A stretch of 64,000 nt of DNA from Eupeodes corollae. Taxonomy: Eukaryota; Arthropoda; Insecta; Diptera; Syrphidae. Positions 52,665 to 63,600 of the stretch are shown here, piece by piece. How positions within the stretch are numbered: position 1 is the stretch's first letter; every line of letters begins with the position of its first letter. A program made the position numbers and the translations under genes. The DNA lies in assembly GCF_945859685.1 (NCBI RefSeq), contig NC_079147.1, positions 194,229,174 through 194,293,173 of the forward strand. Reading direction: 5' to 3'. The notes under the pieces are model-generated. The model was not told the origin of the DNA. It did no database searches and was given only the letters and a program-made list of their open reading frames with translations.

Positions 52665-53510
52665 CGAGTACCAAACTTTTGTATAATCACTTTTCTGTGA
52701 ATGCAGTCTCAGGTTTTCGCAGAGTTAACTACTTCAGGCTTGAAAATCACATCAATTTTCTGTTGTTTTGAAATCCAGACTCGATATCCATCTTTTTCGT
52801 TCACGTAACCAACCATTCTTGCGAATATAGCTGTGCATCAAACCTCTTTCGAAATTTGTTCTGTACATAAAGATAACAAGCCAAAATGTGTAAATGTGAA
52901 AGATTTACATTTTGTTTTTGATACCCTCATTCAAATGGAACATTGATGTTTCTGGTTGTTGGCCCTAAGCGACTGTAATACACGTCTTAGCCCATACAAA
53001 TCTGGTTACTTACTGAAAATTCTCAAACTTTTTGCTGCTCCCACAACTGTCCGGTTTTCTGTTTCTGCAGCTCCATTTTGCCGTCGCTTATAAGGATGTC
53101 CAATAGCTTATTCTATTCTCAATTTAAACAATACACTGGTAACTTTTTTTTACTGTCAAAGTCTCTACTACCATCTCTTCTTAACCTTTTTCATTGTTTC
53201 CAAACGCACATCCATTACAAAATTGTTCTCCCGTTTCAGAAATATTGACAATCAACTTTTTCAAAATCTTCTTCACATGCCGTGTTTTCTGATGAAAGCT
53301 TTTTTTTCATAGTAAACTTGAAGACTTTGACAAGCACACCGGCACTATCAGTTTCATAACTCGCATCTTCAAAACATACAGTACTTGTTGTAGCTAATAG
53401 ATATACACCAACTGCTATTCCACCATTACGACCATTTTGAATTAACACTTTTCGGTCGTCCAAGGATATTGTGAAACCATTCCAACATATAATCTTCACC
53501 ATTCCTGGAT
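52665..53510 (-). pseudogene. Ty1/copia-like pol remnant (protease-integrase region)
   Basis: Minus-strand pieces of a copia-type polyprotein. The open stretch 53236-53502 reads MVKIICWNGFTISLDDRKVL and QNGRNGGIAVGVYLL, like the pre-integrase region. Further on, in other frames: GHPYKRRQNGAAETENRTVV near 53.08 kb (integrase PYxPxQNGxAERxNRT motif, the conserved E replaced or shifted) and FARMVGYVNEKDGYRVWISK, DVIFKPEVV near 52.75-52.85 kb (GYxxxxKGYRxW and DVxF blocks after the integrase core). The catalytic middle is deleted, and no RT, RNase H or LTR was found beside it. Confidence 0.7.
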
Positions 53511-55678
53511 CTTGAGATATAATGCACCTAAGAAACTATGAATTTGGACTCTATGGGCACATAAAAGTCAAGAAATGAGCAAATTTACAATTCTTATAAT
53601 AAATTTACAATAATTTGTCTAATTTTGAAAATTAAAAATCATAGAATGACTACTTTAATTATTAGCAATTTTCTAAATCCATATGACATTTATACAATTA
53701 CTATAATATGTCCGTTTAATCATATTTGCTTTGTTTATTTTCACGAACAGTCACTTTTAGGACATGTTTGGAAGCTCGTTTCTTAATAGAAGGCATATAT
53801 GTAGCTATTTATTTGTTAGCAAAACTAAAAGTTATTTATTAGTTAACTAAAAGAAAAGTTTAAAATTTTGGACTCTCTTAGTAAATTGCTAAGTATTCAG
53901 CAAATTGCTAACTAGTTAATTGTTAAACCCTTAAAAATAGGTTGTTTAAAACTTTGGGCCATTGGCTTTATTCCATTTCAAAGTAGATGTTGAAATTTAA
54001 ATAAATTAAAATTCTATTTTACCAAAAGTAACACCTTCTCAAAATCGAATAATGAATTTAATGAATGATGAGGAATAAATGCAGTTTAAAATGTTTAACC
54101 GATTTGAACTTTTCTTTCAAGATTTATTGATATCATTTTTAAGTAGGAGTATTTAATTGTTTATTTGTTTTTTATTGACTTAATTTAGTTTTTCTTTTTC
54201 TCTATAAATAAACTCCACATTTACTACAATTCAATTGATTTTCTATCTTTTCAAAATTAGATTTGTGGTGAAAAAATAAAACAATTTAAATAAAATATTG
54301 GAATTGAAAAGTTTCTTGAAGATTTATGACGTCTATCCACACCACAATCCGTTTCTACGATTTGGTCATAAAACAATTTAAGAAGAGTTTGTAGCTTTTG
54401 ATCATTGAAGTCTTAAATAAGTAATTGAATCAAAGTCTTAAGCTTCAGCTGTCCACAGTATTGAATTGATTGATACGTACAAAATTAAAACGTTTGTTGA
54501 CTTCTTTTTATGTTTTAAGGAAGCTTGATGGATGCCGTGGAACTCTCTTTGTATTTTTTTTTGGAAATTTGTAAACATTTTACGATTCAACAATTTTTTA
54601 AAACGACAAGTTTAGATAAAAATGATTTTAAACTCTTCCTAAACATTTTTTAAGGAATAAAAATACATACTTTAATTTTTCGAAAATCCGAATTTATGGC
54701 GAAGCCTTATAAGTACTTTTTAAACACCCCTCTACCCAGTTTGTATGTTATGTTAAGTTTGAATACCATTTTTTATTTGGCCTTCTGTAATTTCCGCAGC
54801 AAGATCTAAGTATTTGTCGTTCAAAGTTTAGAAAATTCATTTGTTACTGTTGTCGAAATACTAAACCAACAACCGAAACCGAAACTAATTAAGATATTTT
54901 GGTTCTGTTTTCAAAGGGATTGGAACATAATCAATTATTAGTGAAAGCGTTTTGCTCTCCTTTGCTGCTTTACAGTGTCCTTTCCATAATCGTGTCTTAA
55001 GCGTGTTATGCTACTTTTTTCTGCTTTTAATACTAACCTCCATGAGCTGAGATACGATGGTAATGTCGGCATGAAATCTTTTATTTTGTTGAGTACATCA
55101 TGAGGTCTTACTGCACTTTCTAATATCTTGGTCTGTGTACGAAAAGGCAAGGCTCATTTAAAGATTGAAAATTCCTTTGAGTCTTAAGAACCGATTGAAA
55201 TTATTGCTGTTCTAGAATTTAAGAAACTGCTTATCATTCGCATGAAGGCTACAAAAGATTCAAGTTTTATTAACTTACAAATTACGCCATTATGCCAAAT
55301 GGAATCCTAGCCAGCCTGAAGAGCTAGACCTAAGACAACGGAACATTTTTTGTTCCAGCAATGAATGTTCGGTGTGAGCATTTACTTTGTTTAGAAATGT
55401 AAAAGGTAGAGATTAGTCGTTATACCTAAAAATTAAAAAGTTATATCTGTGAATTCTTATTAGAAAAACTCATTACTTGAAAATGAAAGGGTTTTTAATA
55501 TTGCAACAACAACTTGATTGTGCTGGTATATGAATATACTTGAAAGCAAGGACCTTTCACACTACTATGTGCTATACACTTATTTATGAAGCATTGTTTC
55601 CAGGTGCTAATAGTAGCAGTTTTCGACTCAACCAATTTCTCGTTCAAGTGTTTATCCATATTTAAGTTATTTGTAACA
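53511..55678. other. Unassigned AT-rich DNA
   Basis: About 2.2 kb with no recognised repeat. The small minus frame at 54938-55150 (PSYLSSWRLVLKAEKSSITR) has a more protein-like composition than its surroundings but no family is recognised. Confidence 0.45.
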
Positions 55679-55679
55679 G

Positions 55680-55990
55680 TAATTAGTCATCTAGTAATGC
55701 AAACAAGGTAGGGCTTAATGTACAACCTTGTCTCACTCCCGATGAGGTTTCAAACCAGTCTGAGAGTTCTTCACCTGTCCATACAGCCTTGTTATCTATC
55801 GATGAATATCCTGGTCTAAATTCAGCTTGGAACTCCCTCAACAAGTTTCCGGTCTCAATCCAACTAACAAGACGCTTTTGCATCATCGTTGTAAATATCT
55901 TGTAAGATGCATCTTAAAATCCCTCTGCATAAAATAACGATCCTTTTTTGTGGATTGGAAATAAAATAGCATCTCGAAATTCATCTGGCG
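55680..55990 (-). pseudogene. LINE RT fragment, LINE-B-like
   Basis: Minus strand from 55990: SPDEFRDAILFPIHKKGSLF, YKIFTTMMQKRLVSWIETGN, LLREFQAEFRPGYSSID, then a direct join to VWTGEELSDWFETSSGVRQG and CTLSPTLFALL. The join removes about 50-80 residues including catalytic motif A. Sequence phrases resemble the older LINE at 17.4-18.2 kb (HEFQAGFRKNYSTID, ETSMGVIKGCVLS). Confidence 0.7.
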
Positions 55991-56174
55991 ACAATTCATT
56001 TCAGTTCAAATATCTTTTAGCGTACACTTGGGTGTATACGTACTGTTTTTTTATTTATTTTGTGAGAATTTGCTCAATATTTTTTATGCTTTTGCTTTAT
56101 TTTGTTTCGGTACCCATACGAATTGCTCTGTTTGAATGTAGTTTTTTGAAAACAAAATTCTGATACCTAAGAGA

Positions 56175-57150
56175 CCATTAGAGGTAATGTTCACTCAAAG
56201 GGATAACTACCCTTATTATGTAGACACAGTGTGAGCAATAGAAAGGAAAGAGAGGGGTTGAAAGGAGGTGACGGTGCACATTGGTTTTGAATTCCTGAAT
56301 ATTGCAATAGCTGGGAAAGACAGAGTGTGGCAAGGCATTCCACATTCGCATAGTACCGCTAAAGAACGAATCTCTGTACTTGACAGTACGACCGCGACCG
56401 AAGATGGGCTCGAGGGTATATTGATGAGCATTCCTAGAAGCGCGAGTATTACGGTTGAACTGTTTAATGGGAGGAGTGCATCTGGCTATTTTTCTAGAGC
56501 ATGAACCATTAAAATAACGGTAAAAGAGGGTGAGACAAGAAACATTTCGACGATGTTCAAGTCACGTAAATGATCTTATGATGGTTATGTCACCAATCAA
56601 TCTAAATGCTCTACGTTCAATACTATCCAATAGGCTTAAGTAAGTTGCAGGAGCACCAGCCCAGATATGGGAGTTATGCTCAAGCTTTGGACGTATATAC
56701 GTCTTGTAAATAACAGCCAGATCAGAGGGGGAGACAAAATTCTTGAATCGCCTTAGAAAACCCAAACATCTTGTGGCATTTTTGGCGACATCGCGTAAGT
56801 GATCGTTCCACAAAAGGTGGTTGGTGATACACATACCGAGAATATCGAGATGTTCAGTTTCCTCGATGCAAGTGCCATTTATGGATAATGGCAAGGGGGG
56901 TATACTTCGCTTTACGGAACAAGACAGTATTGCGTTTTCGAAGCATTAAATTCCACGCGATTTCTTATTCCCCATTGTAGAATGCTGTTTAGGTCGGAAT
57001 TTAATGAGCTTATCATATTTTGTCGTTGCAGTTCCACATCCGAAGAAGAGGGGTGTGAATCTGAAAACGAATATGAAAAGCTAAGAGTACTATCGTCAGC
57101 GAAACAATGTATTGGATTAGTTGTTGCAGACAGGACAGGTGGTTCTGATT
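56175..57150 (-). pseudogene. CR1-like LINE remnant, 3' part of ORF2
   Basis: Minus strand from 57150: PVLSATTNPIHCFADDSTLS (FADD variant of the catalytic motif), SDLNSILQWGIRNRVEFNAS, KTQYCLV, then an open stretch (56562-56894) PLSINGTCIEETEHLDILGM, HLRDVAKNATRCLGFLRRFK, VIYKTYIRPKLEHNSHIWAG, SIERRAFRLIGD, followed in a shifted frame by LEHRRNVSCLTLFYRYFNGS, RNTRASRNAHQYTLEPIFGR, FFSGTMRMWNALPHSVFP. The LExRRxVSxLxxFYRYxxGxCS ending is typical for CR1-type elements. The 5' part of RT and the endonuclease are missing, and a few frameshifts and stops occur. Confidence 0.75.
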
Positions 57151-57752
57151 TAAAAAATTCCCTATGAAAGACTATTTAAATACTTTATTTTCATTTATAT
57201 GTATGTATTTATATGAAATTATTAATTGCACAAAACTTTTAACCTGATGTTAACAATTTATGTATAAATTATGTAATTTTGGAAAATCTGTTATTCAAAA
57301 AAAAATCGAGTAGTGAGCCAATGTCTTTTTAAATAACATTAACAACACATATAAAGCAAATTTTGTGAAAAAATCTATCTGACAATTTTTGGTTTTAATC
57401 TCCTGATTACAAACAAAATTATCTTGCATAAAACGGTATTCCAAAATGAAGGTCAATAGAAGCTTTCTTATTATCTAAAATAGCTTTTATGAATACAACA
57501 AATTGAATTTGCTTCTGGCTTTAAAAAAGTCTTGTATCTCGAATTATGGTTAGGAATGGGACAAACATAATTAAATTGTCTAAAAACATATCTCGTGAAG
57601 TTTTCTTGAATTATTTCAAACCGATTGATAGTAAATCAGCATGGCGACTAAACGACTCAAAAATATTTCAATATGAGAAAAACTAAGGTCACATGTAGAG
57701 TTTTTAAAGTATATTTATCTTGGAAATCATTTGAGCTAAAAATGGTTATAAT
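57151..57752. other. AT-rich spacer without recognised feature
   Basis: No gene, RNA or repeat recognised. Confidence 0.45.
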
Positions 57753-57756
57753 TTAA

Positions 57757-58495
57757 GGGGGTATTCTGGTCTAGAAATAAAAAAAATTGATTTTTTTCCA
57801 TATTTTTATAGTTTAACTATTTAAGAATATGTCTACTAGAGGATTTTCCCGAATTCAAATTATTTTCGGAGAAATAAGTATTTTGCTGAGCAGCAATCCA
57901 AATCGGTTGGGCTGCAACTAATCGAACAAAAGACATAATGGGGTACTTTAAACGCGTTTTTCTCAGAAGTGTCTTTTTGAATCTGAAACCCACGATTTCT
58001 CAGGTTCGGCCAAACCGATTTACTTGAAATTTTAAGAGAGTCTTCTTTTGGAACTTGTCTACGTCCGGAACTACGGCCATCCCCAAATTTTCATTTTTAC
58101 TATTTTTAACAAATCAAAGAATGCTCAAAAGAGTGGTAAATTTTTATTTTTGTTTTTAGGCAGTCGCCATTTTGTAAAAAAATGTTTGTAACTTTTCCGT
58201 AGTTCTAGACATTGCGACATTATTGTAGATTAATAATCTTTTTTAGTTTTTGATTTCAGATTTCTAGGAGAGTTAAAATCGTGGGTATGGTCACGCACCA
58301 AATTTTTGAGACGCACCACTCCATCAGCTGATAACTAACGGAATTTTGATTTTTTTACTTTTTTTATTTTTGTTTGTATGCTTCTAATGTGAATAACTAA
58401 TGTATAAAAAAATCGATGGTAAAATTGTTGCTTGCTTCTTTCTACAGCACTTTAAAAATTACCTAAAATTCATGTCTCTAGACCAGAATACTCCC
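57757..58495. mobile_element. TTAA-flanked MITE, possibly piggyBac-type (739 bp)
   Basis: Left end GGGGGTATTCTGGTCTAGA and right end TCTAGACCAGAATACTCCC are inverted repeats of 19 bp with one difference. TTAA lies directly outside both (57753-57756 and 58496-58499). A TTAA target with inverted repeats of this kind is known for piggyBac-group elements. The inside has no transposase frame, so it is non-autonomous. Confidence 0.8.
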
Positions 58496-58499
58496 TTAA

Positions 58500-58843
58500 T
58501 CAATTTAAAAAATTGTTTTTTCTTTCTGCATGACCAAACTATGCTTGTTCAGAAAAGGTTTAAAAAATACTTTTACATCGTCAGATTAAACTTAAAACCC
58601 ACAGTAAAATAATTGATGAAAATAACAGAAGTGGTCCCAAATGACTACCTTCTGGGAGACCAGATTTAGTTCTTCAGTTTCTTCTCACCACCTTACAAAT
58701 TTTTGCTCCAGTCAATAATTGGGTTGTTTTTAAAAAAAAATGTCTTAAACAATTTAGCTCTTTACCAAATTTCTGCTATGTTGGAATATTTTTTTGAAGA
58801 GAATGACGAATTTTCCTACAAGGGGTACTTGGAATATTTTATA
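58500..58843. other. Spacer between MITE and Tc1-like element
   Basis: No recognised gene or repeat. Confidence 0.4.
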
Positions 58844-58845
58844 TA

Positions 58846-60015
58846 CAGTGCTGTTCGAAAAATGTTGATCAAACATTTTATTACCCTCTTCGAGATCAGT
58901 TCTTAGAATTTAGGAACGCTACGCGTTTTTTGCAAAAGTTATAAAATACTAAATATTGCTTAAGAAACTGTGGCATGGAATTTAAAATAAAATATCGTGA
59001 GACCGGTACTACTACGACCTCAGTGGAAGAAATTTTGTTGGTGTTATACAGTTGTCGGCATCGGTTGAACTTAGATGGACCTTAAAAACCAGTTGTGGCG
59101 AGCTACAGGCAAAGTAATTTCGTCAAGCTCAAATAGGCTAGTGAAAGCTGATCTTAGATCACTCAATCAGGTACTGAAGCGAGATTTTTAAAAAAAAAGT
59201 CAAAGAAAACTATTGCTCTGGGCTCAGGAGTATCTAAATGGACTTAAGACAATGGAATGTCCTCTTTTCGTATGAATCAAAATTCAAGCTCCATATTGGA
59301 GATATGAAGATCCTTGAGCGAAGAGAACCTAAAGAAAGACTAAGTTCTTGTTGCATTTTGCGGATGTCCACTAAAACTGAAGGTGTGATTGTGTGGGGAT
59401 GCTTCTCTGGAGATGAAAAGGTAGAATTAACTATCTAGAATCCAATGTCAATACAAAAGTTAACCTTCGTATTGAATGCCAAGGTGCTAGAGCTTTTTGG
59501 ACACTTGCAGTCTTACTTTTTCCTAGGTACACAGACCATGTTTACCATGACTGATTAAGCTCTTAAAAAGCTAAAACTCGTCTGATTAAAAATAATATTT
59601 TTATTTTGTTTTTATTTTTAAGGTTTAAAAGTACTTCGAAGTATCGATGTACTTGGTTGGCCCCCTAAAATCCAGATTTTAACCAATTGAGAATATTTGT
59701 TACATAACATACAACTTGTTTCTGAGAAGCAATAACAAAAACAAAAACTGCACCAATACAGTATTTTTCCTTAATCCTTAAAAATGAGGCAAGTACATAA
59801 AACACTCATTTTTCGGTATAATCACTTTTTTCTCCAGCTTTGGCCATTTTAGAAAAATATCAAAATACTTATTGTTTCATAAAACGATTTGATATTTGAA
59901 CCACATATTAAAAGAAAAACCTCATTAAAAAATATGTTGCTATTTCAACAATCAACACATTTAAAAAAACTCGAAAAAAACAAACATTTTGTCCAGCATC
60001 TTTCGAACGGCACTG
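58846..60015 (+). mobile_element. Tc1-like DNA transposon with terminal inverted repeats
   Basis: 1170 bp bounded by CAGTGCTGTTCGAAAAATG on the left and its diverged complement (CAGTGCCGTTCGAAAGATG read inward from the right). The dinucleotide TA, the Tc1/mariner target, lies outside each end (58844-58845 and 60016-60017). A decayed transposase is inside. The internal frame is broken, so the copy is inactive. Confidence 0.85.
58976..59560 (+). pseudogene. Tc1-like transposase remnant
   Basis: The best stretch (59238-59438) reads MDLRQWNVLFSYESKFKLH, RREPKERLSSCCI, and EGVIVWGCFSGDEKVELTI, matching the WxxVLFSDESxF block (catalytic aspartate region, here SYES instead of SDES) and the VMVWGCFS block of Tc1-group transposases. 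Upstream sequence from about 58976 is too decayed to align by eye, and the second catalytic region after 59460 is broken by stops. The D to Y change at the first catalytic position alone would inactivate it. Confidence 0.75.
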
Positions 60016-60017
60016 TA

Positions 60018-60765
60018 TATTTCGTACCGTTTTATTTTTAATGTGCAAATAGTTTATTTTTGATACACAATTGGTTTGGAAATGTGTCCTTTTTTCAAAG
60101 GAAAAATCTGTATTAATTTCTAAAATTTCAAATACGTTTAACTTTCAAAGTTACATGAGTCTTCATTACTTATAGCCTTGTCAAATTAATAACATAATAA
60201 TATAAAACACTTAATGTAAAAGCCTTTAAATTTAAAGTTGGCTAAAGACTACTTTTTTTGATTGAAAGATATAAATATTGCGTAACCCTGTAAATACAAA
60301 AAAGTATCTTTAAGGATTAAATAAAAAAAAAACTTTTCCAAAAAATAAAAAAAAACCAAAACAAATTTTATGTTACATGTAAATTTTACATAATAGAACC
60401 CCAAAGAAAAGCTTCTACACATAAATATCTGATGAATATTATGTAAATATTTCAAAGATATACCTTACCAGATGTTGTCTATCAAAAAAAGGAACGGAAT
60501 TGATAATAAAGTTTTGCCTTCCAAGAGCATTATCGTTGCTATATGTAAAGCTTAAAACAATTTATTTATATCTGTACAGCTATTCGTCCTTATAAAGGTA
60601 TTTTAGAAAATAGAAAATCCAAAAGACCAGAAAAAGGAAATTGATTTTAAGATACGCATAGGTCTAGGTACCTTATTCAAACAGATTCGTTGTTCTTTGT
60701 ACATATATATGTAAAATTCATGACTTCTATAGAATGTGTTTTTTTTTTACAGTCCAAGACTGCTC
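60018..60765. other. Unassigned AT-rich DNA
   Basis: No gene or repeat recognised. Confidence 0.45.
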
Positions 60766-60769
60766 TTTA

Positions 60770-61990
60770 AGGTAGACTTACACATGTTCTTGTTGACATC
60801 GGAATTCGGTTCGTCATCGCCGTTATACAGTCTGCAGAAGTGGTCCTTCCATATCCTCAGCATTGACTGCTGTTCCACTATGATGTTTCCACTTTCGTCT
60901 TTGCAGCCTTCCTTCAAGGTTTGTGTTCTTGTTAAATCAGTTTCACCTGTTCATAAAACTTTAGAACTTCATTCCCGCTTTGAAACCTCTCAACATCTTC
61001 GACCGCACGCTTCTCATGTTCTCTCTTTTTCCTTCGGAGAAATCTGTACTCCTTTCTCCTATCTACTCATAGAGCTCATGATAGCAGCTCTCGTCTTTTT
61101 ATGCAGCACCACTCTGTTTGCCTTTTGTTTGGTTGTATTTGCCTGCCGACATTCCTCATCAAACCAGGGGTTGCTTGTTGGTGGCTGTTTGAAACCCAGC
61201 TCATCAGAAGCGGCTTCACTGATTGCATCTTGGCAATGTTGCCACTGGTTGTCGGTACATTTTGTTGGCGGCAGAGAACTTTTAGAGAAATTACTTGTAC
61301 CTCGGTCGGAAAAGGACTTTTCGATTCCTGGCGATTGTAGCCGTTCGACGTTGTTCCTTCTCCCAGCATCTCCCTGTTTTGCCTTGTGTTTGGAAATCCG
61401 AAGTGTGACCTTGTTTACAAAGAGGTGGTGGTCTGAGTCGATGTTAGCCCCTCGGAAAATTCGTATATCCATGATGTTGGAAGCGTGTCTGGCGTCGATG
61501 GCACTTAGGTCAATCTGGTTAACGGTAGATTCATCTGGAGAACTCCAAGTTCCTTTGTGGATGTTGAGGTGTGAAAAACGCGTACTGGCTACGCAGAAAA
61601 ATCTATGACCCTGAATCCGTTGTCGGAAGTGTTGTCGTGCAGGCTGTTCGTCCCGATTATTCCACCAAAGATGTCTTCCCTTCCTAGCTTGGCAATAAAA
61701 TCTCCCAGGACTATTTTAATATCGTAGCTAGGGCACAGCTCATATATTTTGTCAAGGAGCTCGAAGAACATATCTTTGGTGTTGTCGTCTTTCTCTTCTG
61801 TGGGGGCGTGCGCGCATATCAGGCTAATGTTGCCGAATTTAGCCTTGATGGGTATGGTCATGAGGCGCTCATTGATGCACCTATAGCTCAAGACTTCTTG
61901 CCTTAGTATGGCTCCAATGACGTTGCCACATCCAAATAATTGGTTTTCGTGGTAGCAGTCACCATAGTAAATAACGCAGATTTTCATCCT
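60770..61990 (-). pseudogene. RTE-like LINE remnant D (endonuclease)
   Basis: Minus strand from 61990: MKICVIYYGDCYHENQLFGC, VIGAILRQEVLSYRCINERL, KFGNISLICAHAPTEEKDD, IKIVLGDFIAKLGREDIFGG, NSLHDNTSDNGFRVIDFSA. A deletion or frameshift near 61.59 kb is followed by HKGTWSSPDE-like, NIMDIRIFRGANIDSDHHLF and NPWFDEECRQANTTKQKAN. The LGDFxAKLG and DSDHxL blocks belong to the APE endonuclease. The sequence stops within the linker near 60770, so there is no RT. It is the best endonuclease copy of the RTE family here and complements remnant B, which has only RT. Confidence 0.8.
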
Positions 61991-62009
61991 CCTCTAATTC
62001 TTTGGCCAC

Positions 62010-62155
62010 ACGTGGTCTGTGCATCTCCGAAGTTCGTTGTCCTTAATTCGTTTGAGTAGGTTGTCAACAGTAAATCCGTCCGTATCCGAGACTTGTTGGT
62101 GCTTCGCAACTATGAGGGTTTTACGTGGCCAGGAAGCAGTGGCGAGGCGTGACTT
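62010..62155 (-). repeat. 5' region of RTE-like element D
   Basis: Matches 23111-23280 (TCCGAAGTTCGTTGTCCTTA, AAATCCGTCCGTATCCGAG, TTACGTGGCCAGGAAG), upstream of the endonuclease on the element strand. Ends near GCAGTGGCG at 62148. Confidence 0.65.
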
Positions 62156-62229
62156 ATTTCTAAAGGTAAGTCGGAGAAAAATGAGTGACTAGAAAAAATA
62201 TCAGAAATGTACTTACTGAAATGTACTTG

Positions 62230-63600
62230 CTAAAAAAGTTGTTATTGTAATGGGTCCAATTTGTCAAATTGAAAATGTTGACATTTCTCGACTTTTTAAG
62301 GTCCCTAGAGTCGAAATAAAAGATTTTTAGAAAGATGTCTGTGCGTTCGTGTGAAGGTGCGGTCGTACGTCCGCGACGTTTTTTCATCGTCAATAGGTCA
62401 TGAACCAGAAGAGATATCAACTTCAACTGAATTTTGTAATGCAGATAATAATGCAGAAAGATGCAGAAAGGACTCTCAAGAAAATTGCGTTGGTGGTTTT
62501 TTTTACCATAGCAGTTTAAAAAAAATGGTGACCATTTTGGTTAATCTTAAAAATTACTTTACAGACTTGAATTAAATTTTATATTATATATTTTAACGTG
62601 TAACAATAGAAATATATTTTTGAAAAAAAATCCAATTAACGGTTTTTTATAATTAAAAAAACTGAAAAAAAAATATTTTTCACCTCGAAAATATAACAAA
62701 CAAAAACTTATTTTATTTCTAAAAAAATGTGTTCAACGAAGAATAACGTCTTTAACATCTGATAAAATTTTGATAAAAATCGAACAAATTTTTCCTCTTT
62801 CGACCATTCGTCACACACACATTCATCCAACACAAACATTCGTTTTCCTAATTGTCGGTCACAGCATCACGGCTTCCTGGAAGCTTGTTGTTGACTCTCA
62901 GCGAGACTTTACTTTCACACACACAATCACGGTTTCGACAAGTTGTTGGATGAGCTTCCAAAACTTGCCGAAATATAATGGCGAGTTGAGACCCCTTCCC
63001 AACTATTCTTATTTTTCGAGAAAGTTCAAAGAAAAACAAAAATCGAGAAGAAGTCTTTTCTAGGCATTTTCCTATTACTACTAATTACGCGCGAGGTTCG
63101 AGGTGTGAATTTTGTACCAACCATTACGTTAAATTAAGCGACTTTAAAAACGCGGCATTAAAAACCTGAAAACTGAAATAGCTTTTCAAAAATTAAAAAT
63201 AGTGTCTTTAAACTTTTTTTATTTCACAAAAAATATTGTTTTCGATATTCAGTAGTTTTTTTTTTATAAAAATCCAACAGTCCGTTTTTTTGTAAAAAAT
63301 AAAATCTACAAAAAAAAGTACGCAAATTTGGTAAAAATTGATGTTCGGTTCTTTATATCTCTCAAATCCAATTTGTAAAAATTAAAGAAATGCTACTAAA
63401 ATTGGTAAAACATTTGTTTAACAAAACTAGATTTTTAAACTAAACTTCATAAGAAAAAATATTGTTGGTAATTTTAAAATTTGTAAGAATAATTCAACTG
63501 ACAACTTATTTAACCCATACCGAAAACCTACAAATTTTTAAGCTAGACAAATCGACAGAGAGGATGGGAAGTTATCAGTGTGGGTCGCATGCCAGCCTCA
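62230..63600 (+). repeat. MSE repeat copy 6, both termini, with an insertion
   Basis: Begins GTTGTTATTGTAATGGGTCC, then TTTTTAAGGTCCCTAGAGTC, AGAAAGATGTCTGTGCG, the CAAGAACCAGAAGAGATAT-like block and units up to about 62785. After 380 bases of unrelated DNA the units resume (GAAATAGCTTTTCAAAAATT) and the copy ends ACAAATCGACAGAGAGGATG, GGAAGTTATCAGTGTGGGTC, GCATGCCAGCCTC. Non-coding. Confidence 0.8.
62785..63165. other. Unexplained insertion inside MSE copy 6
   Basis: A GC-richer block (TTCGACCATTCGTCACACAC to GCGGCATTAAAAACCTG) interrupts the MSE units. It contains CACACACATTC and CACACACAATC phrases and an open plus frame to 63063 without recognised family. No inverted repeats or target duplication were seen at its edges. 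Confidence 0.5.

Noticed and set aside
54938..55150. Minus frame PSYLSSWRLVLKAEKSSITR as a host exon
   Set aside because: No family recognised, no convincing splice sites around it, length compatible with chance.
60736..61608. 290-residue plus-strand frame
   Set aside because: Antisense of the RTE endonuclease remnant D, whose minus-strand frames carry the conserved motifs.
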